A DNA stretch of 64,000 bases from Peribacillus psychrosaccharolyticus ATCC 23296 (GTDB lineage Bacteria; Bacillota; Bacilli; Bacillales; DSM-1321), in contig NZ_AJTN02000221.1 in the NCBI RefSeq assembly GCF_000305495.1, positions 1 through 64,000 on the forward strand. The letters run 5' to 3'. Position numbers and translations under genes: made by a program. The notes under the pieces were generated by a model. The model had not been told where the DNA came from. It searched no databases and worked only from the letters and a program-made list of their open reading frames with translations. Positions 44,760-54,318 of the stretch are shown piece by piece. Numbering within the stretch: the stretch's first letter is position 1; each line of letters opens with the position of its first letter.

Positions 44760-46228
44760 AGAAAGTTATAATCATTGGGGGAGGTCTTGGCGGGCTTTCA
44801 TGTGCGATTTCGCTTGCTGCAAATGGGTACCAGGTAACAATAGTTGAAAAAGAAGCGACGCTTGGTGGGAAGTTGAAGCGAATAGAAGAAGACGGCTATA
44901 CGTTTGATTTAGGTCCTAGTACGATTACGATGCTTTCGGCCTTCGAAGAAGTATTTCAACAAGCTGGAAGAAAGATTGACGATTATTTGCACTTCTATCG
45001 AATTAACAACATGACCCGACATTTTTTTAGTGATGGTCATTTACTTGATCTTACCGATAAAACGGAAGAAATGGAACAGCAAATCTCTGAATATAGTATA
45101 AGTGATGCCAAACAGTACCGAGCCTTTCTAGAACACTCTCAGAAGCTGTACCGAATCTCTGAAAAACGTTTTTTAAATACACTATTACTGCGTTGGCAGG
45201 ATCGTATAAATCTACATTTGCTAAAAAGCTTTGTGCAAATAAAACCGTTCACGTCGATGACTCAAAGTCTATCCTCCTTTTTTAGTCACGGTAATTCACA
45301 GGCTCTTTTTGGCAGGTATGCAACTTATGTAGGTTCAGCGCCGAATCAAGCTCCGCAGATTTTTACGATGATGGCTTTTCTAGAGGGTAAATTGGGAATT
45401 TTCGGTGTGACAGGTGGAACCTACTCGATTGTTTCAGCTTTCGAAAAACTAGCTGTGGAACTTGGAGTTACGATTAAAAAGAGTTGCGAAGTACATAAGA
45501 TTCATGTTGAATCAGCTACGGTGAAGGGAGTAGAAACGGCAGAGGGCCTATTTGAAACAGATCTTGTGGTTGCTAATGGAGATGCCTTGACCATTTACCA
45601 ACAGTTAATTGATGAAGCCCACCGGCCATCCATGACTAATCGTAAACTAGCAAGCTATGAGCCTTCCCTGTCAGGGTTTGTCCTTTTATTAGGAGTGAGT
45701 AAACAGTATCCACAGCTTGAACATCATAACGTGTTTTTTCCTGAAAACTACCAAGAGGAGTTTAAGGATATCTTCACAAAGAAACAACTCCCAGACAACC
45801 CTGCTATATATATTTGTTATTCAGGTAAGTCTGAAGAGAGTCTAGCCCCAACGGGTCATAGTAATCTATTTATTCTCATCAATGCACCATATTTAACCGA
45901 GCAATATGCTTTCGATCAAGTTAAAAACGATTATGCTGACAAAATCATTCAAACGTTAGAAAAAAAGGGGTTGAGTAACTTAAGGCAAAACATCATGTAT
46001 CAAAAAATCATCACACCAGGTGATCTAGCTGCGTATTCCGGCGCTCATAGGGGAGCTATTTATGGCATGTCCTCTAATACGTTTACACAAGCTTTTTCCA
46101 AAATTAAAAATAAGTCTAAAGATATCAAAAACCTATGGTTTGTTGGAGGCAGTACTCATCCTGGCGGGGGCACCCCGATTGTGACAAAATCAGGTCAGCT
46201 TGTTGCTAAAGAGATTATGAGGGAATAG
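44756..46228 (+). CDS. crtP: Diaponeurosporene oxygenase, CrtP-like
   Basis: 490 residues, amine-oxidase-type FAD protein: KKVIIIGGGLGGLSCAISLAANGYQVTIVEKEATLGGKL, FDLGPSTITML, and the end FVGGSTHPGGGTPIVTKSGQL. It shares the S. aureus CrtP pattern, for example LGVSKQYPQLEHHNVFF against LGVACQYPQLAHHNFFF, and GAHRGAIYGM against GSNRGAIYGV. CrtP oxidises a terminal methyl towards the aldehyde/acid needed for lycopenoate-type products. ATG overlap of 4 bases with the GT gene. Last gene of the operon. Confidence 0.82.
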   Translation: MKKVIIIGGGLGGLSCAISLAANGYQVTIVEKEATLGGKLKRIEEDGYTFDLGPSTITMLSAFEEVFQQAGRKIDDYLHFYRINNMTRHFFSDGHLLDLTDKTEEMEQQISEYSISDAKQYRAFLEHSQKLYRISEKRFLNTLLLRWQDRINLHLLKSFVQIKPFTSMTQSLSSFFSHGNSQALFGRYATYVGSAPNQAPQIFTMMAFLEGKLGIFGVTGGTYSIVSAFEKLAVELGVTIKKSCEVHKIHVESATVKGVETAEGLFETDLVVANGDALTIYQQLIDEAHRPSMTNRKLASYEPSLSGFVLLLGVSKQYPQLEHHNVFFPENYQEEFKDIFTKKQLPDNPAIYICYSGKSEESLAPTGHSNLFILINAPYLTEQYAFDQVKNDYADKIIQTLEKKGLSNLRQNIMYQKIITPGDLAAYSGAHRGAIYGMSSNTFTQAFSKIKNKSKDIKNLWFVGGSTHPGGGTPIVTKSGQLVAKEIMRE

Positions 46229-46283
46229 ATACTTTAGTCAGCTTGTATTATACTAGAGGGACTTATAGTCAAAGGAGTAGAAT

Positions 46284-46793
46284 ATGGATTATATTCCAGA
46301 TCATCTTGATAACAACTTACTCATCCTTTTTATCGGTTTTAACCCAAGTATACGTTCAGGAGAAGAGGGACATCACTATGCAAATCCCGCCAATCGATTT
46401 TGGAAGATTCTCCATGATTCAGGCTTAACATCAAGCAGGTATTTACCTGAAGAAGATGCATCCCTGCTGGAGCTTGGGTATGGGTTCACGAATATTGTAT
46501 CGAGACCCACAGTGGGAGCAGCGGATATTACGAAAGAAGAATACATGATTGGACGGCAGCAATTGAAAGAAAAAATCGAGCTATTTAAGCCTAAATACGC
46601 TTGCTTCGTAGGCAAGGGTGTTTATCAGGAATATTCAGGAAAGAAAAAGGTGGACTGGGGTTTTCAACACCCGTCAATCGTGCCTGGCACCATCGACTTT
46701 GTCGCGCCTTCATCAAGTGGATTGGTACGAATGAAAGTAGCGGAGGTAACAGATATATACCGAAAACTCGCCGATGCATTGAAACTAAAGTGA
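46284..46793 (+). CDS. mug: Mug-type G/U mismatch-specific uracil-DNA glycosylase
   Basis: 169 residues of the UDG family 2: FIGFNPSIRSGEEGHHYANPANRFW contains the G-x-N-P-S motif, FTNIVSRPTVGAADI and the C-terminal VAPSSSGLVRM block follow. It removes uracil or thymine from G mismatches. ATG 46284 follows AAAGGAG. Independent of the carotenoid operon; its own terminator follows immediately. Confidence 0.88.
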   Translation: MDYIPDHLDNNLLILFIGFNPSIRSGEEGHHYANPANRFWKILHDSGLTSSRYLPEEDASLLELGYGFTNIVSRPTVGAADITKEEYMIGRQQLKEKIELFKPKYACFVGKGVYQEYSGKKKVDWGFQHPSIVPGTIDFVAPSSSGLVRMKVAEVTDIYRKLADALKLK

Positions 46794-46795
46794 GG

Positions 46796-46832
46796 AAACC
46801 AGTTAGCTTTCGGGCCGACTGGTTTTTATTTT
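46796..46832 (+). terminator. Rho-independent terminator after mug
   Basis: AAACCAGT (46796-46803) with ACTGGTTT (46818-46825) and T-rich tail. Confidence 0.85.
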
Positions 46833-47047
46833 TAAAAAGTATTAAATTGTTTTAGGTATGACCGATACAATATATATAAGGACCATATACCTAGTTCACT
46901 GTCCGTATAGACCATCGATTCTTAGCCAAAGGTGTAGGCAAGTGTTCATTTTAGTGGAATATCCTTTCCTTGATTATCAAATGAACATGTATCTACATAA
47001 ACTATTACATGTAAATCAACATGTTCGGACTTTTTTTATTCACTAAT

Positions 47048-47061
47048 TGAAAGCGCTTTAA
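47048..47061 (+). promoter_or_regulatory. cre-like site before the GH15 gene
   Basis: TGAAAGCGCTTTAA deviates from TGWNANCGNTNWCA at one position. It lies 39 bases upstream of ATG 47100, suggesting CcpA control of glycogen breakdown. The preceding 190 bases contain a weak hairpin (GAACATG...CATGTTC, 46982-47031) and no gene. Confidence 0.5.
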
Positions 47062-47099
47062 TAAGCGGTAAAAGCTGATAATAAATGGGGGTGTCTAGC

Positions 47100-48119
47100 A
47101 TGAAATTAAATGATGCGCTTGATGTATTAGATCGAATGCGTCTTCCCAATGGTGCATATACAGCGAGTATCTCACAAGATTATAATTATGTTTGGATACG
47201 TGATGTGGTCTATACGGTACTGCCTTTTTTACAAAGTCCTTCTGAACGGTATGAAAAAGCTTATCATGCTTTGTTTGATCTTTTTAAAACGTATGAATGG
47301 AAAATTGATATACATCGTGAAAAGAAACCTATGTATCTCTTTGAACACATTCATTCCCGGTACTCGACTGAATTAAAGGAAATCAGTCAAGAGTGGGGGC
47401 ATGCGCAGAATGATGCGTTAGGAGCCTTCTTATGGGGTGTTGGGGAGGGCATACGGCAAGGGCAAAAAATTATTCGAGATGAGAAAGATCTCTTGATGGT
47501 TCAAAAATTAGTAGACTATCTAGAGTGTTTACAGTACTGGGAAGCACATGATAATGGAATGTGGGAAGAAAATATTGAATTGCATGCTTCAAGTGTGGGA
47601 GCCTGTGTAGCGGGTCTACACTCGGTGAAAATGCTGGTTAATGTCAACGAAGAATTAATTCAAAAGGGTGAAGAAACATTGCGTTTTCTCTTACCACGAG
47701 AAAGCATAACCAAAGAGACAGACCTTGCTCTCTTGTCACTTGTTTATCCTTATAGAATTGTTGATCGGAAAACAGCACTAAAAATTGTGGAAATGGTTTC
47801 TCAAAAGCTGGAGCGGACAAATGGCGTTATTCGGTATGCCCATGATCAATATTATAATGAAGGCAGCGAAGCAGAATGGTGTTTTGGTCTTCCTTGGCTG
47901 GGCTTATGTTATTTTGAATTAGGCATGTATGAGAAAGCCTATGAATATGTCATGAAAACAGAACGAATTATTCCTGATAATTGGGAGATCCCGGAACTAT
48001 ATATTGGTGGAATTAATGTGCCAAACGGAAATACACCCCTTGCTTGGTCTGTTTCTCTTTCTTATCTGTTTTTAAATCGAATGAGTATGTCTTCGAATCA
48101 ATTAATGGGGAATAATTAA
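47100..48119 (+). CDS. Short GH15-family glucoamylase-like protein
   Basis: 339 residues of the (alpha/alpha)6 barrel GH15 family: RLPNGAYTASISQDYNYVWIRDVVYTVLPFLQ (W-x-R-D substrate motif), HAQNDALGAFLWGVGEG, MWEENIELHASSVGACVAGL with a putative acid Glu, and EAEWCFGLPWLGLCYFELGMYEKA with a second Glu. Bacterial glucoamylases of this family are usually about 600-700 residues with an N-terminal super-sandwich domain; this one lacks it. Position just before glgBCDA and a cre site suggest a role in glycogen turnover. Start ATG 47100, GGGGGTG 7 bases upstream. Confidence 0.8.
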   Translation: MKLNDALDVLDRMRLPNGAYTASISQDYNYVWIRDVVYTVLPFLQSPSERYEKAYHALFDLFKTYEWKIDIHREKKPMYLFEHIHSRYSTELKEISQEWGHAQNDALGAFLWGVGEGIRQGQKIIRDEKDLLMVQKLVDYLECLQYWEAHDNGMWEENIELHASSVGACVAGLHSVKMLVNVNEELIQKGEETLRFLLPRESITKETDLALLSLVYPYRIVDRKTALKIVEMVSQKLERTNGVIRYAHDQYYNEGSEAEWCFGLPWLGLCYFELGMYEKAYEYVMKTERIIPDNWEIPELYIGGINVPNGNTPLAWSVSLSYLFLNRMSMSSNQLMGNN

Positions 48120-48136
48120 TATTGATTTATTTAACC

Positions 48137-48166
48137 AAAAATCCTTCAGAAATGGAGGTTTTTTTG
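48137..48166 (+). terminator. Rho-independent terminator after GH15
   Basis: CCTTCA/TGGAGG stem with flanking A/T pairs, tetraloop GAAA, followed by a T run. Confidence 0.7.
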
Positions 48167-48177
48167 TTTTTCTACTA

Positions 48178-48191
48178 TGTAAGCGTTTAAA
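48178..48191 (+). promoter_or_regulatory. cre-like site before glgB
   Basis: TGTAAGCGTTTAAA matches the cre consensus except for one base (C to A); 111 bases upstream of glgB. Confidence 0.45.
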
Positions 48192-48301
48192 TATAAAGTT
48201 ATATCTTTAATTAAAGGATTTTATTTATCGAAGGGCGAATATTTTAGAAGAGAGTAGGGTAAAGAGTAAGAATTACCATTAAATTGGAGGAGGTGTAGGA
48301 A

Positions 48302-50251
48302 ATGGAAAAAATGTTCGAGGTACCTAAACAACTTTTTCCGAGTGATTTCGATGTTTATCTTTTTCATGAAGGAACATTGTTCGAGAGTTATAAGATGCTT
48401 GGTGCGCATCTGGTTTCAGAGGAAAATCTCCATGGAGTTCGCTTTGCAGTATGGGCACCTCATGCGAAAAATGTGTCTGTAGTGGGGAATTTTAATGCTT
48501 GGAATGGCGGTCAAAACCGAATGCAGCGACTAGCCTCTTCGGGGATATGGGTAGGGTTTATTCCAGACCTAAAAAAAGGAGAGATATATAAGTACGAAGT
48601 GACTGGTCCAGGCGGACAGAAAGAATTAAAGGCGGATCCATATGCTTTTTATTCAGAGCTTCGGCCGGCAACCGCTTCGGTAGTCTATCCTTTGGATACA
48701 TATAAATGGAATGACCAAAAATGGATGACAAAACGCAAGAAGACGGATATATACCATAAACCAATGGCCATTTATGAAGTTCACCTTGCCTCATGGAAGC
48801 AAAAAGCAAATGGTGATTTTTATACATATCAGGAGCTTGCTGATGAGTTAGTGGAGTATGCAGTTGAGAATGGCTTCACACATATTGAATTAATGCCTGT
48901 AATGGAGCACCCGTTTGATGGTTCATGGGGCTATCAGATAACTGGATTTTATTCAGCAACAAGCAGGTATGGTACGCCTGAACAACTAATGTACTTTATT
49001 GATCGCTGCCATCAAAGAGATATAGGGGTTATTCTCGACTGGGTGCCGGCACATTTTTGTAAAGATATCCAAGGCCTTGGACGTTTTGATGGTACCCCCC
49101 TTTATGAATCGGCGGATCCCCTGCGAGCTGAGAGACCGATTTGGGGGACCTATAGTTTTGATTATAGTAAACCTGAAGTTGTCAGTTTCCTCATTTCAAA
49201 TGCGATGTTTTGGATGGACGTCTATCATGTTGACGGATTCCGCATCGATGCTGTATCCTCTATTGTTTACTTAAATCATGATAATCCATTACCTGTTAAA
49301 TTATCCAATCAGTATGGCGGAGATAAGAATTTAGAAGCCATTGCCTTCTTAAAGAAATTGAATGAAACCATATTTCAGAGGTATCCTGGTGTACTGATGA
49401 TGGCTGAGGAAGCAACCGAATATCCACTCGTAACTGGTCCAACCTCTGCAGGCGGGCTTGGTTTCAATTACAAATGGAATATGGGATGGGCGAATGACAT
49501 ACTTAAATATATGAAGCTTTCTGTAAATGAACGTCCAAAGCATCATCATCTCTTAACTTTTTCCTTTTTTTACGCATTTTCTGAAAATTATGTCCTTCCG
49601 TTTTCACATGATGAAATGGTTCATGGAAAACGATCATTAGTCAACAAAATGCCTGGTGACTATTGGCAAAAATTCGCTAATTTACGTCTTTTATTCGGAT
49701 ATTTATTCACACATCCAGGAAAAAAACTTTTATTTATGGGCAGTGAGTTTGGGCAGTTTGACGAATGGAAATATCGGGAAGAAATGGATTGGATGCTTTT
49801 GGATTATGAGTCACATTCCAAATTTTTTAACTATTATAAAGAATTAAATAGTTTTTACAGAGAAACGCATTCGTTATGGCGTCTAGATCATGAATCAGAA
49901 GGGTTTGAATGGATTGATGCTGATAATGCCGGCCAGAGTGTCATCACCTTTATGCGTCGAGGAAAACGGAAAGGCGATTATTGTTTGGTCGTTTGTAATT
50001 TCTCTGATTCTGTATACCGGGACTATAAAATAGGGGTTCCCTCGAGCGGTCAGTATTATGAAGCCTTTACTAGTGATGCAGAATCGTATGGAGGTTCAGG
50101 AACGTTCAATGCAGATTTCATTCAGGCGGAGAAGATTCCACACCATAATCAACCATGCAGTATGGAAATAACAGTCCCACCGCTTGGAATGGCCATATTT
50201 AGGAAGCAAACAAAAAAACGGCAGAAGGGAGTCAATTTAAATGGCATCTAA
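48302..50251 (+). CDS. glgB: 1,4-alpha-glucan branching enzyme
   Basis: 649 residues, GH13: N-terminal CBM48 ([37 protein letters not shown]), then catalytic domain with [10 protein letters not shown], nucleophile Asp316 in GFRIDAV, acid/base Glu369 in MAEEATEYP, and [11 protein letters not shown]. It makes alpha-1,6 branches in glycogen. ATG 48302 follows GGAGGAG. Its stop overlaps the glgC start by 11 bases. First gene of the glgBCDA operon. Confidence 0.95.
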   Translation: MEKMFEVPKQLFPSDFDVYLFHEGTLFESYKMLGAHLVSEENLHGVRFAVWAPHAKNVSVVGNFNAWNGGQNRMQRLASSGIWVGFIPDLKKGEIYKYEVTGPGGQKELKADPYAFYSELRPATASVVYPLDTYKWNDQKWMTKRKKTDIYHKPMAIYEVHLASWKQKANGDFYTYQELADELVEYAVENGFTHIELMPVMEHPFDGSWGYQITGFYSATSRYGTPEQLMYFIDRCHQRDIGVILDWVPAHFCKDIQGLGRFDGTPLYESADPLRAERPIWGTYSFDYSKPEVVSFLISNAMFWMDVYHVDGFRIDAVSSIVYLNHDNPLPVKLSNQYGGDKNLEAIAFLKKLNETIFQRYPGVLMMAEEATEYPLVTGPTSAGGLGFNYKWNMGWANDILKYMKLSVNERPKHHHLLTFSFFYAFSENYVLPFSHDEMVHGKRSLVNKMPGDYWQKFANLRLLFGYLFTHPGKKLLFMGSEFGQFDEWKYREEMDWMLLDYESHSKFFNYYKELNSFYRETHSLWRLDHESEGFEWIDADNAGQSVITFMRRGKRKGDYCLVVCNFSDSVYRDYKIGVPSSGQYYEAFTSDAESYGGSGTFNADFIQAEKIPHHNQPCSMEITVPPLGMAIFRKQTKKRQKGVNLNGI

Positions 50252-51389
50252 AAAATGGGTAGCAATGCTTCTAGCAGGTGGTCAGGGATCGAGACTCGGA
50301 GAATTGACAAGTGATTTAGCGAAACCAGCCGTTCCATTCGGCGGTAAATACCGGATTATTGATTTCACATTAAGTAATTGTACACATTCCGGGATTGATA
50401 CAGTAGGGGTACTGACACAATACCAGCCGCATATCTTAAATTCCTATGTAGGGAATGGTCGTCCTTGGGATCTTGATCGAAATTACGGTGGAGTTGCACT
50501 CCTGCCGCCATATAAGGATAAAGATGGTGGTGAATGGTACAAAGGCACAGCAAATGCCGTCTATCAAAATTTTCATTATATTGATACGTATGACCCTGAA
50601 TATGTACTCGTTATTTCAGGCGACCATATTTATAAAATGGACTATAACAAAATGCTTGCCGCTCATATTGCGAAAGGTGCACATGCAACGGTAGCTGTCA
50701 TTGAGGTACCGTGGGATGAAGCACACCGCTTTGGGATTATGAATACGGACGATACAGATCAAATTATTGAATTCGACGAAAAACCAAAAAATCCTAAAAA
50801 TAACCTTGCATCAATGGGGGTTTATCTATTTAACTGGAAACATCTCAAAAAATATTTGACCGAAGATGAAAAAGATATTGGTTCCAGCAACGATTTTGGT
50901 AAGGACATTATGCCTAAAATGCTCAATGACGGGGCTAATTTGCAGGCTTATCGATTTAACGATTATTGGAAAGATGTAGGGACGGTTGAAAGCCTATGGG
51001 AAGCTCATATGGATATGCTTGAAGAACCGACTGTCTTTGAACTGGAAGATCCAAACTGGCAAATCTACGCAGGAAATGCCAATCATCCACCGCAATATAT
51101 CTCTGAAGAGGCTGATGTAACACAGTCATTAGTCAATGAGGGATGCATGGTATCGGGCACGGTTGTTCATTCTGTTTTATCTTATAATGTGCAGGTTGGA
51201 AGCGGCTCAATCATTAAAGACTCAGTGATCATGCCTAACGTGAAGATTGGCAAAAATGTCACGATTGAGAAGGCAATTATCGGTAGTGATACCGTTATTG
51301 AAGATGGAGCTGTTATTGGTGCACATAAAACGGGAATCACACTGATTGGTGAAAATCAAATCATTTCATCAACGTATGCCAAGTCGTAA
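50241..51389 (+). CDS. glgC: ADP-glucose pyrophosphorylase, catalytic subunit
   Basis: 382 residues: nucleotidyltransferase [71 protein letters not shown], and a left-handed beta-helix C-terminal domain of hexapeptide repeats. It makes ADP-glucose from ATP and glucose-1-phosphate. Overlaps glgB; ribosome binding site lies in the glgB end (AGAAGGGAG). Confidence 0.95.
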   Translation: MASKKWVAMLLAGGQGSRLGELTSDLAKPAVPFGGKYRIIDFTLSNCTHSGIDTVGVLTQYQPHILNSYVGNGRPWDLDRNYGGVALLPPYKDKDGGEWYKGTANAVYQNFHYIDTYDPEYVLVISGDHIYKMDYNKMLAAHIAKGAHATVAVIEVPWDEAHRFGIMNTDDTDQIIEFDEKPKNPKNNLASMGVYLFNWKHLKKYLTEDEKDIGSSNDFGKDIMPKMLNDGANLQAYRFNDYWKDVGTVESLWEAHMDMLEEPTVFELEDPNWQIYAGNANHPPQYISEEADVTQSLVNEGCMVSGTVVHSVLSYNVQVGSGSIIKDSVIMPNVKIGKNVTIEKAIIGSDTVIEDGAVIGAHKTGITLIGENQIISSTYAKS

Positions 51390-51416
51390 GTTCATTAAAT
51401 TAAGGGGGTAGCTTAT

Positions 51417-52523
51417 ATGAGTAATGTACTGGGTGTAATTAATCTCGTCAATGAACGACCAATATTAAAAGAGCTGACCCATCATCGTTGTCTTGCTTCT
51501 GTACCATTTGGAGGCCGGTACCGGATGATTGATTTTACCATGTCGAACTTTATGAATGTCTGTGTCAGTAAAGTCGCTATTTTTACAAAGGATAAGTACC
51601 GGTCAGTAATGGATCATCTCGGTTCTGGAAAGGAATGGGATCTTGATCATCGTTCCCAGGGGTTGTTCATTTTGCCGCCTATTCATCCCGATGAACAAAT
51701 CAAGGGAGATATTCAACAATTTTTTGATCATCTAGAGTTTTTCAAACGTGCTACGGCTGATACAGTGATTATCGCGCCCGGTCATCATATTAGTAAAATC
51801 GATTTTAATGAAGTGGTCCAAGAACACGAAAATTCCGGAGCAGATATCACGGTCCTTTATAAGAATTATGATGGAGAAGCTGTTCAAAAACCAATTTATC
51901 ATCAGTGTACGCTTGATTCTAGAGGAGAAGTACTTGATATTGAGTTGTATACTTCCCCTGCCACTGGTGATCATGTATGCCTCGAAACGTATGTGATACG
52001 GAAACAATTATTAATCGATTTAATAAAGAAATGTGTGGAGAATGAGGAATACGATTTTCTGAAAGATGCAGTAAAAGCTAATCTAAAATCCCTTCAAGTT
52101 CAAGGCTATGAATTTGCTGGACATATGCCGTTCATACATTCACTTTCAACGTATCACAAAAGCAATATGGAGTTTCTTAACCCCGATATCATTAACGACT
52201 ACTTCTACAATTCTTGGGATGTTTTCACAAAGGTAAAGCATGAAGCACCAGCTAAATATGCAATATCTTCAAAAGTGTCTAATTCACTAATCGCAAATGG
52301 GTGTTTCATTGAGGGTACGGTTGAAAATAGTATCATTTTTCGCGGTGTAAAAGTGAAAAAGGGTGCGGTCGTTAGAAATAGTATTATTATGCAAAAGGGC
52401 GATATTGAAGAAGGTGTTCATATTGACCATGTTATTACCGATAAACAAGTAATTATTACGAAAGAACAAACGATTACGGCCAGGCAGCAGCCCACTGTAA
52501 TCAAAAAAGGTGAAGTCGTTTAA
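51417..52523 (+). CDS. glgD: Glucose-1-phosphate adenylyltransferase-like subunit GlgD
   Basis: 368 residues, a divergent homologue of GlgC. It keeps VPFGGRYRMIDFTMSNFMN but lacks the G-G-x-G-S-R-L nucleotide loop (reads INLVNERPILKELTHHRC) and has weakened catalytic blocks, as GlgD does; in Bacillaceae GlgD raises the activity of the GlgC/GlgD heteromer. C-terminal hexapeptide helix (NSLIANGCFIEGTVENSIIFRGVKVKKG). ATG 51417 follows AAGGGGG. Confidence 0.93.
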   Translation: MSNVLGVINLVNERPILKELTHHRCLASVPFGGRYRMIDFTMSNFMNVCVSKVAIFTKDKYRSVMDHLGSGKEWDLDHRSQGLFILPPIHPDEQIKGDIQQFFDHLEFFKRATADTVIIAPGHHISKIDFNEVVQEHENSGADITVLYKNYDGEAVQKPIYHQCTLDSRGEVLDIELYTSPATGDHVCLETYVIRKQLLIDLIKKCVENEEYDFLKDAVKANLKSLQVQGYEFAGHMPFIHSLSTYHKSNMEFLNPDIINDYFYNSWDVFTKVKHEAPAKYAISSKVSNSLIANGCFIEGTVENSIIFRGVKVKKGAVVRNSIIMQKGDIEEGVHIDHVITDKQVIITKEQTITARQQPTVIKKGEVV

Positions 52524-52539
52524 TGGAGGGTCTACGAGC

Positions 52540-53973
52540 ATGAATATCTTATTTGCAGCATCAGAGTGTGCCCCTTTTGTAAAGACAGGGGGACTCGGAG
52601 ATGTTATTGGCGCTCTCCCTCTATCACTTACCGAAGAAGGAGCAAACGTCAGTGTTGTTTTACCTAAATATGGTGATCTTTCACAGCATTATAAAGATCA
52701 AATGGAATGGATAAAGAGTATTGAAGTACCAGTAGGCTGGAGATCAAAATTTTGTGGGATAGAAAAATATGATTATCAGGGGATTACCGTATATTTTCTT
52801 GATAATGAATATTATTTTAAACGTCACGGCAGTTATGGGTTTGGGGATGACGGCGAACGTTTCGCTTTCTTCTCTCGAGCTGTACTGGAGGCTTTACCGT
52901 ATTTTGAGAATCAGCCTGATCTCATTCATTGCCATGATTGGCAGACAGGTCTGATTCCCGTTCTTTTGAAAGCCCATTATGAAAAGCATCCTTTTTATGA
53001 AAACATCAAAACGGTCTTTACCATTCATAATTTGCGTTATCAGGGTGTGTACTCAAAATCGGTTTTATCAGACTTATTAGACTTAAGTGAACTTTATTAT
53101 CATATGGATGGGTTAGAGTTTTATGGAAATGTCAGCTACCTTAAAGCTGGACTAGCTTATGCAGATTGCCTAACGACCGTAAGCAAAACCTATGCAGCTG
53201 AAATCCAAACTCCTTATTATGGTGAAAATTTAGACGGTTTCCTTCGTAAAAGAGGAACTGAGTTATCTGGAATTGTTAATGGAATAGATGATTTTTCCTA
53301 TAATCCTGAGCGTGATGAACAGATTTTTATGCCTTATACGGATAGTGAGGGGAAGATGGCCAATAAAAAGCATCTTCAAGAAATACTTGGGCTTCCGGTA
53401 CGAGATGACGTTCCCATTATATCAATCGTTACCCGTCTGGTAGATCAAAAGGGAATAGACCTTATTCTCCATATCTTTCATGAAATGATGGGCCAGAATG
53501 TACAGTTTGTCGTCTTAGGGACAGGAGAGCAGCGTTATGAGGACTCTTTCAGGTATTTTATGGATGTATATCCTGAGAAAGTGTCCGCTCAACTGTACTT
53601 TGATGAAACAATGGCTAGAAAGATTTATGCGGGTTCTGACATGTTCCTAATGCCTTCTGCCTTTGAACCTTGTGGAATCGGACAATTACTGGCATTTCGC
53701 TACGGAACATTGCCTATTGTTCGTGAAACAGGGGGATTAAAGGATACGGTTATTCCGTATAATCGATTTACAGGAGAAGGAAATGGCTTTAGCTTTGCTA
53801 ATTATAATGCTCATGAACTGCTGTATACCATTGAACAGGCAGTTGCCCTATATCGTTTTGAACCTAAAAAGTGGAAAGACCTTGTCGCGCGAGTTATGGC
53901 TCTTGATTTTAGCTGGACAGCCTCTTCGCAGCAGTATCTTACGTTATATAAAGATTTAATGGACGGAATATAA
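52540..53973 (+). CDS. glgA: Glycogen synthase (ADP-glucose)
   Basis: 477 residues, GT5: ASECAPFVKTGGLGDVIGALP carries the ADP-glucose-binding KTGGL loop, HCHDWQTGLIPVLL, FTIHNLRYQGVY, and the C-terminal MPSAFEPCGIGQLLAFRYGTLPIVRETGGL. ATG 52540 with TGGAGGG; the in-frame upstream start lies in the glgD end and is not preferred. No glgP follows in the window; the next sequence is a terminator. Confidence 0.95.
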   Translation: MNILFAASECAPFVKTGGLGDVIGALPLSLTEEGANVSVVLPKYGDLSQHYKDQMEWIKSIEVPVGWRSKFCGIEKYDYQGITVYFLDNEYYFKRHGSYGFGDDGERFAFFSRAVLEALPYFENQPDLIHCHDWQTGLIPVLLKAHYEKHPFYENIKTVFTIHNLRYQGVYSKSVLSDLLDLSELYYHMDGLEFYGNVSYLKAGLAYADCLTTVSKTYAAEIQTPYYGENLDGFLRKRGTELSGIVNGIDDFSYNPERDEQIFMPYTDSEGKMANKKHLQEILGLPVRDDVPIISIVTRLVDQKGIDLILHIFHEMMGQNVQFVVLGTGEQRYEDSFRYFMDVYPEKVSAQLYFDETMARKIYAGSDMFLMPSAFEPCGIGQLLAFRYGTLPIVRETGGLKDTVIPYNRFTGEGNGFSFANYNAHELLYTIEQAVALYRFEPKKWKDLVARVMALDFSWTASSQQYLTLYKDLMDGI

Positions 53974-54171
53974 AAAAGGACCGTTTTCGGATTGTTCCTG
54001 AAAACGGTTCTTTTTATGTTTTCTTTCAAGTTTTTGTAGGGTGTCTTTCTTAGTTTTCGTTTTTCGAACAATTGGAACTAGTTCACCCCAAGTTCCCCGG
54101 CTGTTTGTCACATCATACAATCCTTGATTCATGTTTTTCTTTCTTATTTTTGCTGCTCTTGATTTGGTCAT
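53956..54171 (-). CDS. Small basic protein (YqkK-like)
   Basis: About 71 residues starting MTKSRAAKIRKKNMNQGLYD and continuing through TNSRGTWGELVPIVRKTKTKKDTLQKLERKHKKNRF, very rich in Lys and Arg. Length and composition recall B. subtilis YqkK, a 71-residue uncharacterised protein, but I cannot confirm homology. The start at 54171 has GTGAGG just upstream; its 3' end overlaps the glgA terminator, so the last 20 codons double as hairpin sequence. Confidence 0.5.
   Translation of the reverse strand: MTKSRAAKIRKKNMNQGLYDVTNSRGTWGELVPIVRKTKTKKDTLQKLERKHKKNRFQEQSENGPFLYSVH
53976..54016 (+). terminator. Rho-independent terminator of the glycogen operon
   Basis: GGACCGTTTTC/GAAAACGGTTC stem with an 11-base loop and T tail; it also lies inside the 3' end of the minus-strand small gene. 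Confidence 0.85.
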
Positions 54172-54318
54172 TTGCCTCACACTCCCAAGTAATTTTAACT
54201 TCTTATTTACTATATAACTATTTTTCTCATATTGTACAGAGTATGTTGGTTTCTATATAGAGGTACAATGGGTATATAATCGTATAGCAATAACTACATA
54301 ATTTTGAGGGATGATGAC

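Noticed and set aside
46858-47046. 62-codon frame between mug and the GH15 gene
   Set aside because: No ribosome binding site, irregular composition, and it runs through a hairpin.
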